Shown here one piece after another: positions 27,448 to 35,558 of a stretch of 64,000 bases of DNA (position 1 is the first letter of the stretch; every line of letters begins with the position of its first letter). Where the stretch lies: assembly GCF_000422545.1 (NCBI RefSeq), contig NZ_AULZ01000001.1, positions 1 to 64,000 of the forward strand. The letters run 5' to 3'. The DNA is from Desulfocurvibacter africanus subsp. africanus DSM 2603. GTDB lineage: Bacteria > Desulfobacterota > Desulfovibrionia > Desulfovibrionales > Desulfovibrionaceae. The notes beneath the pieces are model-generated. The model made no database searches. It saw nothing but the letters and a program-made list of their open reading frames with translations, and was not told where the DNA came from. A program made the position numbers and the translations under genes.

Positions 27448-28005
27448 ATGATTGAACGTATCCGCAACAACCGACGCCTGCAGCTCCTGCTGGGGTTGCT
27501 GGTGGGCATATGTTTCGGTTTTCTGCTGCAGCGTGCTGGCATTACCCGCTATGAGCGGCTGCTGGGGCAGCTTCTGCTGCAGGATTGGACCGTGGCCAAA
27601 GTCCTGCTGACGGCAGTTCTCACCGGCATGCTCGGCACGCATCTTCTCGCTCGCTTCGGCATCGTGCGCATCAAGGAAAAGCAAGGCGCATGGGGAGCCA
27701 CGGCCATGGGAGGACTTATCTTCGGCGTGGGTTTCGGCCTGCTTGGCTACTGCCCGGGGACCATGGCCGGCGCAGTGGGACAAGGCAGCCTGGATGCCCT
27801 CGTAGGCGGCGTGCCCGGCATGCTCCTGGGCAGCTGGGCTTATACCGTGTCTTACGACCGCCTCAACCGGACCGTGCTGCAACGAGGACCGTTCCGACAC
27901 AACAAGCTGCAACAGCTGCTTGGGTGGGACGATTGGCGCACGATCTTTTTCGTCAGCACGCTCATCCTGGCCTTTCTGCTCACGCTTGAAGCTGTCGGAT
28001 GGTAA
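27448..28005 (+). CDS. YeeE/YedE-family membrane protein (sulfur-compound transport family)
   Basis: 185-residue integral membrane protein with four predicted hydrophobic segments (about 13-30, 47-65, 85-105, 160-180). The conserved signature GFGLLGYCPGTMAGAVGQGS carries the cysteine characteristic of the YeeE/YedE family, whose YeeE/TsuA member transports thiosulfate. It is half the length of full TsuA, so it is a single-repeat version that may pair with a second half elsewhere. No TusA-like or rhodanese gene is adjacent. The start at 27448 has ACGGGG upstream; the frame runs on to 27388 without a better site. In a sulfate reducer a sulfur role is plausible but is inference. Confidence 0.8.
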   Translation: MIERIRNNRRLQLLLGLLVGICFGFLLQRAGITRYERLLGQLLLQDWTVAKVLLTAVLTGMLGTHLLARFGIVRIKEKQGAWGATAMGGLIFGVGFGLLGYCPGTMAGAVGQGSLDALVGGVPGMLLGSWAYTVSYDRLNRTVLQRGPFRHNKLQQLLGWDDWRTIFFVSTLILAFLLTLEAVGW

Positions 28006-28103
28006 CGCCGCGACTGCACGACACAGTAAGCGAGTTATTCGCCCTTTCGCTCCAGCTTCGCCGTATCAAGGGTGACTTACAATTCACGAGACTGAATGGC
28101 CAA

Positions 28104-28144
28104 ACAACAGACCCCGCCAGGTTGCTACTGGCGGGGTCTGTTGT
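28104..28144. terminator. Strong hairpin, likely bidirectional terminator
   Basis: Perfect 17-bp stem starting ACAACAGACCCCGCCAG with a 7-nt loop. T-rich arms occur on each side of the core. It lies between the convergent YeeE-like and livF genes. Confidence 0.8.
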
Positions 28145-28200
28145 GGAAATCTGCCAAAGAACAGCGCTAGCTCAAGCAATTGCCAATAAGAATGAGGGAG

Positions 28201-28283
28201 GCAGGGGAATTATTTCCTTGCTGGGAGGGTCTGGGGAGGAGCGAGCCGCTCTGGCAGGCAAAGCCCTTCCCAGCTCTTTCGCA
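28201..28283 (-). repeat. 3'-flank repeat after livF
   Basis: Starts five bases after the livF stop. In the livF direction it reads GAGCTGGGAAGGGCTTTGCC, then a block shared with 27041-27121. It carries the core hairpin-forming GGGAAGGGC/GCCCTTCCC arms with an insert between. Confidence 0.75.
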
Positions 28284-28288
28284 AGCGC

Positions 28289-29007
<719 letters not shown>

Positions 29008-29008
<1 letters not shown>

Positions 29009-30231
29009 TATTCCGCCTCCTCGGACCTGCGGCCCATGCGTTTGGCCGGCCACAATCCCGCGGGACGCACGAGCATCATGAGCGTCATGGCGCCGCCAAA
29101 GGCCAGCATGCGGTACAGCTCGAAGCCTCGGAAGACCTCGGGCAGAGCTACGAGGGCCAGAGCGCCCAGGATGACGCCTGGGATGGAGCCTAAGCCGCCA
29201 AGGACCACCATGGCCAGCACCATGGCCGACTCGAGGAAGGTGAAGCTCTCGGGGCTCACGAAGCGCATGCGCGCGGCGAAGAAGGCCCCGGCCAGACCGC
29301 CGAACACCGCGCCCATGGCGTAGGCCAGCAGCTTGAGCAGAAACGTGTTCACGCCCATGAGCTCGGCGGCCGTCTCGTCCTCGCGGATGGCCTCCCAGGC
29401 CCGGCCGATTCGCGAAAAATTGAGCCTATGCACGGCCACGATGGTGAACACGGCCAGGAACAGCACCACATAATAAAGATACTGCAGCTTGCGCAGGGAA
29501 ATGAATTCGAAGCCCAGGCCGTCCTCGAAATCCGGCACGATCATGCTCGGGGCCTCGATGCCCAGGATGCCGTTGGGTCCGTTGGTCAATTCCATCCAGT
29601 TGTTCAGGATGATGCGGATGATTTCGCCGAAGCCCAGTGTAACGATGGCCAGGTAATCGCCGCGCATGCGCAAAGTGGGATAGCCGATGATGCAACCTGC
29701 CAGACTGGCCAGCATGGCAGCGATGGGCAGGCAAAGCCAGAAAGGCACTCCGTAGTGCACGGACAACAGCGCATAAGTATAAGCGCCTACTCCGTAGAAA
29801 GCGATGTAGCCCAGGTCCAGCAGTCCGGCCAGTCCCACGACCACATTAAGTCCCAGGCCAAGGCAGACGTACACGAGCACGCTGACGGCCACATCCTGAG
29901 CATAGCGGCCGGTGAACTGCGGGTAGGCCAGGGCAACAGCCAGGGCCAGCAGGATCCAAACCGGCTTGGGAATGAGGCTGGCCGCGCTTTGCCCGGATTC
30001 CCTCACCTTCGCCAGAGGGCGCGTAATGTAATTGAACGCGCCGGCTTTATTAAGCTGCCGCAGGCCCACGAATATGGTCGCGGCCACAGCTACGCGAATC
30101 CAGACCTGGAAACTCTTGTCAAAGGTCAAGGTGCCGTCGGCATGGATGCCCAGGAGCGGCCAGAGGAGCAGGAAGAACCAGGCCAGCCCCACGGCCAGGA
30201 ACAGCCAGGGCCGGCTAAACGCGGGTATCAT
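29008..30231 (-). CDS. livM: Branched-chain amino acid ABC transporter permease LivM
   Basis: Inner-membrane permease, 407 residues. It has an N-terminal extension of several hydrophobic segments before the conserved core GLGLNVVVGLAGLLDLGYIAFYGVGAY, a LivM hallmark, and the EAA-like IGRAWEAIREDETAAELMGVN loop that contacts the ATPases. The start at 30231 has GGGGGAGAA upstream and lies inside the end of livH (17-bp overlap); the frame further upstream is the livH gene in another frame. Works with LivH as a heterodimer. Confidence 0.94.
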
Positions 30232-31132
30232 CGACGTTCTCCCCCATGATGCCGGTGGGCATGAAGTAGAGCACGGCAATGAGGATGATGAAGGCGAAGA
30301 CGTCCTTGTACTCGCCGCCGTGCGGAATATATGCCGCGGCCATGATCTCGACCATGCCGATGATGAACCCGCCGAGCATGGCGCCCGTGATATTGCCGAC
30401 GCCGCCCAGCACCGCGGCCGCGAAGGCCTTGATGCCCGGAACGAAGCCCATGTCGTAGCGCACGCTGCCGTAATACAGGCCAACCAAGATGCCGGCTGCC
30501 GCGGCCAGAGCCGCGCCGATGGCGAAGGTCAGAGCAATGATGCGGTTGGAGTCGATGCCTACCAGGGCGGACATGACCTTGTCCTGGGCCGTCGCGCGCA
30601 TGGCCTTGCCGATGTTGGTGCGAAAGACCAGCGCATTGAGCGCCACCAGGAGGATTGCCGTAAGCCCCAGGATGAGCACCTGCATGAGCGAGATGCGCAC
30701 ATTGCCGAAATCCCACCCTCCCGCCGTGAAGCCTATCGGATAGGCCTTGTCATACACGCCCTGGGTGAGCATGAGACCGTTCTGCAGAAAAATCGACATG
30801 CCCAAGGCCGACAGGAGCACGGCAAGCCGCGATGACTGGCGCAACGGCTTGTAGGCGATTTTCTCCACGGCCATGGCCAGCATGGCGCAGTAGCCCATGG
30901 TCAGAAGCAGCGCTATGCCCAGCCCCAGCCAGGGATGAGTGTCCATAATGCCGTGGGCGGCCAGGAACGAGAGCAGGATGACGCCCACGTACCCACCGGC
31001 GGCGAAAAATTCGCCATGGGCGAAGTTGATGAGCTGGATGATGCCGTAGACCATGGTGTAGCCTAGAGCCACCAGCGCGTAGACCCCGCCCAGGGTGATG
31101 CCGTTGACGAACTGCTGGATGAAGAAATCCAT
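30215..31132 (-). CDS. livH: Branched-chain amino acid ABC transporter permease LivH
   Basis: Inner-membrane permease, 305 residues with about eight hydrophobic segments. It starts MDFFIQQFVNGITLGGVYALVALGYTMVYG, the standard LivH opening. The coupling loop RTNIGKAMRATAQDKVMSALVGID is intact. It pairs with LivM. It is separated from livK by 88 bp that contain a stable hairpin, consistent with differential expression of the binding protein. The ribosome site is weak. Confidence 0.95.
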   Translation of the reverse strand: MDFFIQQFVNGITLGGVYALVALGYTMVYGIIQLINFAHGEFFAAGGYVGVILLSFLAAHGIMDTHPWLGLGIALLLTMGYCAMLAMAVEKIAYKPLRQSSRLAVLLSALGMSIFLQNGLMLTQGVYDKAYPIGFTAGGWDFGNVRISLMQVLILGLTAILLVALNALVFRTNIGKAMRATAQDKVMSALVGIDSNRIIALTFAIGAALAAAAGILVGLYYGSVRYDMGFVPGIKAFAAAVLGGVGNITGAMLGGFIIGMVEIMAAAYIPHGGEYKDVFAFIILIAVLYFMPTGIMGENVDDTRV

Positions 31133-31150
31133 TGGAGTCCAGGGTGTTGA

Positions 31151-31174
31151 GGGGGAACGCCGGAGCGTTCCCCC
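31151..31174 (-). promoter_or_regulatory. Intercistronic hairpin between livK and livH
   Basis: Perfect 10-bp stem GGGGGAACGC/GCGTTCCCCC with a four-base loop and no U-tract. In similar importers such structures stabilise the binding-protein mRNA or lower read-through into the permeases; here this is inference. Confidence 0.6.
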
Positions 31175-31220
31175 AGTCTATCCGCGTCAAGTCAACCCGC
31201 GCCCAAGCGCGAGTCGCAAC

Positions 31221-32348
31221 CTACATGGTCTTGCCGGTCGACGGATTCCAGAAGGGCACGAACTTGCCGCCCTGGACCTTGAAGATGACATAATCGGAGC
31301 CGGAATCGCCGTTTTCCTTGAACTTGAGCTGCTTGGATGCACCCTTGAGGTTCAGCTTCATGATCTCGGCCTTGACCTTCTCGGCATCCGTGGAGCCGGC
31401 CTGCTTGATGGCCGTCAGCAGCACATAGGCTGAGTCATAAGAGTAGGCTGAGTAAGCGCCCGGCTCGCCGCTGATCTTCTTGTAGGCATTGTAGAACTTC
31501 TTGTACTCGGGAGTGGCCTTGTCCGTGTAGCCGAAGGTCAGGTACGCGCCCTCGGCGGCATCCTTGGCGATCTCCATGAGCTGCGGATGATATACCGCGT
31601 CCTGGCCTATGAAGGCGGCCTTGATGCCCATGCGCTTGGCCTGGATCATCATGAGCGCGCCGGAGGAGGAGTTCTGCAGGCTGATGTAGAAAGCGTCGGG
31701 GTTGGCCTGCTTGACCTTGGTCAGCACGGCGGAGAAATCCTTGTCGCCCTGGTTCACGTGGTCGTGAGCCACGACCTTGATGCCGTTCTTGTCCGCGTTG
31801 TTGGCAACCTCAGTGGCAAGGCCCTGTGAGTAGGTGGTCTTGTCGTCAACGATGAACACGGTCTTGGCCTTGAGGAATTCCTTCATGAACTTGACGCCGG
31901 CCGGGCCCTGATCGTCATCACGGCCGCATATGCGGAACATGTAGGGCAGGCCGCGCTCGGTGACCTTGGGGCTCGTGGAGGCCGGGGTGATCATGATGAT
32001 GTCCTCCTCGGCCAAGGCCTCGGAAGCGGGAATGGTGGCGCTGGAGCAGTAGGCGCCGACAGCGCCGACAACGCCCTCGTTGATGAGCTTGTTGGCGGCT
32101 GCCACGGCCTGGCGCGGATCGCAAGCAGTGTCTTCGGCGAAAAGCTCGATCTTGTCATAACCAGGGATGCCGCCCTCGGCCTGCATGACCGCGATGGCCG
32201 CGCGGGTGCCGTTGGCGATATCGTTGCCATCAGCCGCGTAGGGGCCGGTCAGCGGGCTCAGACTGCCGATCTTGAGCGTCTTTGCCGTGGCCGTGCCGGC
32301 GCACAGAAGCAAGGCGACGGTCGTGATTGTTGCAAGGATCCTTCGCAT
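31221..32348 (-). CDS. livK: Branched-chain amino acid ABC transporter substrate-binding protein LivK
   Basis: Periplasmic solute-binding protein of 375 residues with a signal peptide (MRRILATITTVALLLCAGTATA, cleavage near residue 22). The mature start KTLKIGSLSPLTGPYAADG and DTACDPRQAVAAANKLINE are typical of LivK/LivJ type-I periplasmic binding proteins. Ligand choice (Leu/Ile/Val or another amino or organic acid) cannot be decided. It is placed between livG and livH. Confidence 0.95.
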   Translation of the reverse strand: MRRILATITTVALLLCAGTATAKTLKIGSLSPLTGPYAADGNDIANGTRAAIAVMQAEGGIPGYDKIELFAEDTACDPRQAVAAANKLINEGVVGAVGAYCSSATIPASEALAEEDIIMITPASTSPKVTERGLPYMFRICGRDDDQGPAGVKFMKEFLKAKTVFIVDDKTTYSQGLATEVANNADKNGIKVVAHDHVNQGDKDFSAVLTKVKQANPDAFYISLQNSSSGALMMIQAKRMGIKAAFIGQDAVYHPQLMEIAKDAAEGAYLTFGYTDKATPEYKKFYNAYKKISGEPGAYSAYSYDSAYVLLTAIKQAGSTDAEKVKAEIMKLNLKGASKQLKFKENGDSGSDYVIFKVQGGKFVPFWNPSTGKTM

Positions 32349-32369
32349 GCTAGCACCTCCCGATGATTG

Positions 32370-33125
32370 TTATTGCCCGAGATAGGCTTCGATCACTTTG
32401 GGGTCGCAACGCACGTCGCCGGGCGTGCCCTGGCAAATCAGCTCGCCATGGTCCAGGACAACCAGCCGGTGGCACAAGCCCATGACGACCTTCATGTCAT
32501 GCTCGACCATGAGCACGTTGATCCCGGACTCGGCAATGCGGTTGATGAGCGCCATGAGCTGCGTGCTTTCCACCGGATTCAACCCGGCGGCGGGCTCGTC
32601 GAGCAGGATTGTCTTGGGCTCCGAGCCCAGGGCCCTGGCGATCTCCAGGCGGCGCTGCAAGCCGTAAGGCAGGTTGCGGGCCACTGTATCGGCCTTGTCG
32701 GCCATGCCCACGAACTCCAGGGCGGCCATGGCTTTCTCCTGGATGCGCCGCTCCTCGCGGCGCTGAGACGGAAGGCGCAGAACGGCGCTTACAACGCCAG
32801 CCTTGGTACGGCTGTGCTGCGCGACCATTACGTTCTCCAGGGCCGTCATGGCCGTGAACAGGCGAATATTCTGGAAGGTCCTGGCTATGCCGCGCTTCAG
32901 CCGCTGATATGGACGCAGACCGCTGAGCGAATCGCCGTCATAAGCCACCGTGCCTCCGGAGGTACGGTAGACGCCGGTAATGACGTTGAAGATGGTTGTC
33001 TTGCCTGCCCCGTTGGGGCCGATGAGACCGAGAATTTCGCCGGGCTTCAACTCAAAGGATACATTCGAGAGAGCCTGAAGCCCTCCAAAATGTACATTGA
33101 CGTCTTCAAGACAGAGGTGTGCCAT
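32370..33125 (-). CDS. livG: Branched-chain amino acid ABC transporter ATPase LivG
   Basis: Second ATPase of the importer, 251 residues. Walker [10 protein letters not shown], LivG-type [19 protein letters not shown], signature-region [15 protein letters not shown] (in place of LSGGQ, common in LivG) and Walker [12 protein letters not shown]. The start chosen is the ATG at 33125; the frame stays open to 33194, where added residues (MIKRQNCLIFVIFFDYK) are not conserved. The ribosome site is weak at 33125, so the start is the least certain point. It is the first gene of the operon; the promoter is expected in 33126-33316. Confidence 0.93.
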   Translation of the reverse strand: MAHLCLEDVNVHFGGLQALSNVSFELKPGEILGLIGPNGAGKTTIFNVITGVYRTSGGTVAYDGDSLSGLRPYQRLKRGIARTFQNIRLFTAMTALENVMVAQHSRTKAGVVSAVLRLPSQRREERRIQEKAMAALEFVGMADKADTVARNLPYGLQRRLEIARALGSEPKTILLDEPAAGLNPVESTQLMALINRIAESGINVLMVEHDMKVVMGLCHRLVVLDHGELICQGTPGDVRCDPKVIEAYLGQ

Positions 33126-33316
33126 AGGACCAACTTTATAATCGAAAAATATGACAAAAATCAAGCAATTCTGTCGCTTGATCATTTTTGGCAAATTTTC
33201 TCGGTGAATCTAAATCGCGTTCACAAGTATGTTGCGACAAAACGCAACGACACGCGCCGAGCCTGTTCGTCGCCTTCACATCGCCACTTTCAGCAATAGC
33301 GCATTTGCCAAAATGG

Positions 33317-33448
33317 TTTAGAGCATTTTGCTTTTGAAAATGCTCTGCAAGCCATGCGTCGGCATGGCTTGCCGCCCCGCAGGCGTAGGCGGAATGTAAT
33401 TCCGCCGTCAACGCCGAAGGGAGCGTCTGAAATGCAAAATGCTTTAAA
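33317..33448 (+). repeat. Interspersed hairpin repeat, copy F, with compensatory stem changes
   Basis: Most divergent full copy. The third hairpin reads GGCGGAAT-GTA-ATTCCGCC (33388-33406) where others read GGCGCAA-TTCAC-TTGCGCC; the stem base pair changed on both sides, so pairing is kept. The right end is TGCAAAATGCTTTAAA and pairs better with the left end than in other copies. It lies between the livG promoter region and the qmoD terminator. The rest of the gap 33126-33578 has no gene. Confidence 0.9.
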
Positions 33449-33514
33449 GAGGCCTTGAGGCATGTTCTCGGATGCGGAAAATTGGACATGATTCGGCCAT
33501 AAGGCATTTCGGCC

Positions 33515-33551
33515 TGAAAAAAGCCCCGGTCCGTCAGACGGGCCGGGGCTT
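33515..33551 (-). terminator. Rho-independent terminator of qmoD
   Basis: On the minus strand, a GC-rich stem around AAGCCCCGG/CCGGGGCTT with inner CCGT/ACGG arms, followed by TTTTTT. It ends the apr/qmo unit. Confidence 0.92.
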
Positions 33552-33578
33552 GCACAAACAACGATCAAAGGATTCGGT

Positions 33579-34274
33579 CTACCACTTGCTGTCGCTGAAG
33601 GGGTCGGAGCCGAAACCGAAGGTATCGGCGGGAGCGCCGCCGGTCTCGGGAGCGCCAGCGCCCGGAGCTTCGCCCGCGGCAGCAGCGCCACCGGCGGTGG
33701 GAGCCGACTTGAGGATGGAGATGATGCTCGACTTGACCTTGTCGATCTCGCCGGCCAGGTCGGTCACGACCTTGTTCAGCTCGGTAACCTTGGCTTCGGA
33801 GGCCACGAAGACCTTCTCGCCCTCGTTCTTGGAGCTGGCTTCAAGCTTATCGGCCTTGGCCTTGTACTCGGCCAAGGACTTCTCGCTCAGGCCCAGCTTG
33901 GCGCTGGTCTCGGCCAGGGCCTTTTCCAGCTCGGCGATCTTGGCGCCCTGCTCGGCGACAGTCTTGCGATACTCCACCAGCTTGGCGAACACGGCATCCA
34001 CTTCGGCCTGCGCCTTGGTGGGCAACTCCTGGACGGAGACCTGATCACCCAAACCGGCAACCTCGCCGGCGCTCATCTTCACGAGCTCGGGATGCTGCTC
34101 GTAGATGTAGGCCTTGGAGATTGCGGCGGCAAAAGGCTCGAACTCAGCGTCGATGTCCTTCTTGGTCATGAACCCAAGCATCTCAGCCACGTTGCGCTTC
34201 TGGGCATCCTTGTTTTCGCCCTTGATGCACGCGGTGAAGACGGACATGGGGAAGGTCTTTCTCGCTTCAGCCAT
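33579..34274 (-). CDS. qmoD: QmoD, protein associated with the Qmo complex
   Basis: 231-residue soluble protein following qmoC by 17 bp, the qmoD position in Desulfovibrio. There the gene is part of qmoABCD and is specific to sulfate reducers; its biochemical role is not settled. The sequence shows an N-terminal globular part (KTFPMSVFTACIKGENKD...), a long helical, coiled-coil-like middle (about 90-190, Ala/Lys/Glu rich) and a low-complexity tail rich in Ala, Gly and Pro ending FGFGSDPFSDSKW. The ribosome site is AAGGAGG. Identification rests on position and character more than on motif. Confidence 0.82.
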   Translation of the reverse strand: MAEARKTFPMSVFTACIKGENKDAQKRNVAEMLGFMTKKDIDAEFEPFAAAISKAYIYEQHPELVKMSAGEVAGLGDQVSVQELPTKAQAEVDAVFAKLVEYRKTVAEQGAKIAELEKALAETSAKLGLSEKSLAEYKAKADKLEASSKNEGEKVFVASEAKVTELNKVVTDLAGEIDKVKSSIISILKSAPTAGGAAAAGEAPGAGAPETGGAPADTFGFGSDPFSDSKW

Positions 34275-34291
34275 GGTAGAATCCTCCTTAC

Positions 34292-35545
34292 TTAAACGAC
34301 AAATATTTTTTCTTCTCTCGATTGCATCGCAATACGGCCGGTCTTACGCGCATAGACAAGGGCCGCGGTCCTGTACACGAGGTGCCCGAGCTTGGACCAG
34401 GGCAGATAGACAAAGAGCATGAACACGCTGACCAGATGCAGATAGTACATGGGATAAGCCAGCGTAGGGACATTGGCCAAGCGCAACAGTTGGCTGAAAA
34501 TACCGGTCAAACCCACGGCCCAGATGACGCCGAGCAGGTACCAGTCGTAGAAGCTGGAGCCGTGCTTGGAAGGATCCTGATTCAGGCGACGCTTGGTCAG
34601 CACGGTCAGGCCGAACAGGAGCATGATGGCGCCCACGTTGGCCATAATCTTCACCGGGCTCCACAAGGGCATGGGCGTATGGCCGATGGGCGCGATAAAC
34701 GGGATTATCTTGCCTCCCCAGTGAGTGACCGCCACGATGGAAGTGACGATCGCCAGTATCACAAAGGACCAGAACAGCGTGAAGTGGCCGGTGAAGCGGT
34801 GCTTGTCGGACTCGGTATCTCCGCACTGCTTCCACTTGGCGTGCGTGGCCACCTGCCCGAAAAGCACGTCCTTGATGGCGTCGATCCAACTCACCTGTCC
34901 ATGCTCGCCCACGACGAAGGTCTTGGGCGTGGTGTCCTGGAAGCCCTTGATGAGCTTCATGACGCCCTTATAGAAGATAAAGGCCACGAAGAGCGCCACC
35001 AAACCGAAGACAGGGTCGATGGTGAAGTCGCCGGGGAAGAGGCCGCCGTACTTCACGGCTCCCGCGACTCCTTCGGGGGCCAGCACGAAATGCCCTCCCT
35101 CCTCCACGAAAAGCGGGAAGAAGGAACCCAACTGCCCGGCGCGGATGATCCAGATGAGCAGGTAGATGGCCGCCGGGATGGCTATGAGGATGGGCAGGTA
35201 CTTGGACGAGCTCATCCACTTGCCGACGACGGTCGGCTCCACGAGGTTACGGTAGGCCATGTTGCGCATGGCCGCCATGAGATCGCCCGGCTTGGCCCCA
35301 CGCGGGCACAGGTCGGAGCAGGTCCCGCAGTTGTGGCAGAGCCAGATGTCGATGTCGTTGACCAGCCGGTCCTTGAGACCCCACTGCGCCCAGACCATCT
35401 CCTTGCGGGGATAGGGGTTCTCGGCGGGAGCCAGAGGGCAGGCTACGCTGCAGGTGGCGCACTGATAACACTTCTTCAGCGCGTCTCCGCCCACTGACTG
35501 GAGTTCTTGGACGAACTGGAGGTCGGCCTTGATCACGTTCGCCAT
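34292..35545 (-). CDS. qmoC: QmoC, membrane subunit of the quinone-interacting complex
   Basis: 417-residue fusion of a HdrC-like iron-sulfur domain and a HdrE/NarI-like haem b membrane domain. N-terminal cysteine clusters are CYQCATCSVAC near 26 and CHNCGTCSDLC near 70. The C-terminal part has several membrane helices from about 115 with histidines suited to haem b. It links the menaquinone pool to QmoAB and then to AprAB. It starts 13 bp after qmoB with an AGGAGGGA site. Confidence 0.95.
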   Translation of the reverse strand: MANVIKADLQFVQELQSVGGDALKKCYQCATCSVACPLAPAENPYPRKEMVWAQWGLKDRLVNDIDIWLCHNCGTCSDLCPRGAKPGDLMAAMRNMAYRNLVEPTVVGKWMSSSKYLPILIAIPAAIYLLIWIIRAGQLGSFFPLFVEEGGHFVLAPEGVAGAVKYGGLFPGDFTIDPVFGLVALFVAFIFYKGVMKLIKGFQDTTPKTFVVGEHGQVSWIDAIKDVLFGQVATHAKWKQCGDTESDKHRFTGHFTLFWSFVILAIVTSIVAVTHWGGKIIPFIAPIGHTPMPLWSPVKIMANVGAIMLLFGLTVLTKRRLNQDPSKHGSSFYDWYLLGVIWAVGLTGIFSQLLRLANVPTLAYPMYYLHLVSVFMLFVYLPWSKLGHLVYRTAALVYARKTGRIAMQSREEKIFVV

Positions 35546-35558
35546 GATGCGTTCCCTC

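Noticed and set aside
27041-28283. Inverted repeats flanking the YeeE-like gene, as in a composite transposon
   Set aside because: Each copy is simply the 3'-flank repeat of its own neighbouring gene (DUF1566 and livF) in sense orientation; no transposase is present.
33135-33164. TTGATT-18-TATAAA as a livG promoter on the minus strand
   Set aside because: It would leave almost no leader before the chosen start codon, so it does not fit the gene model.
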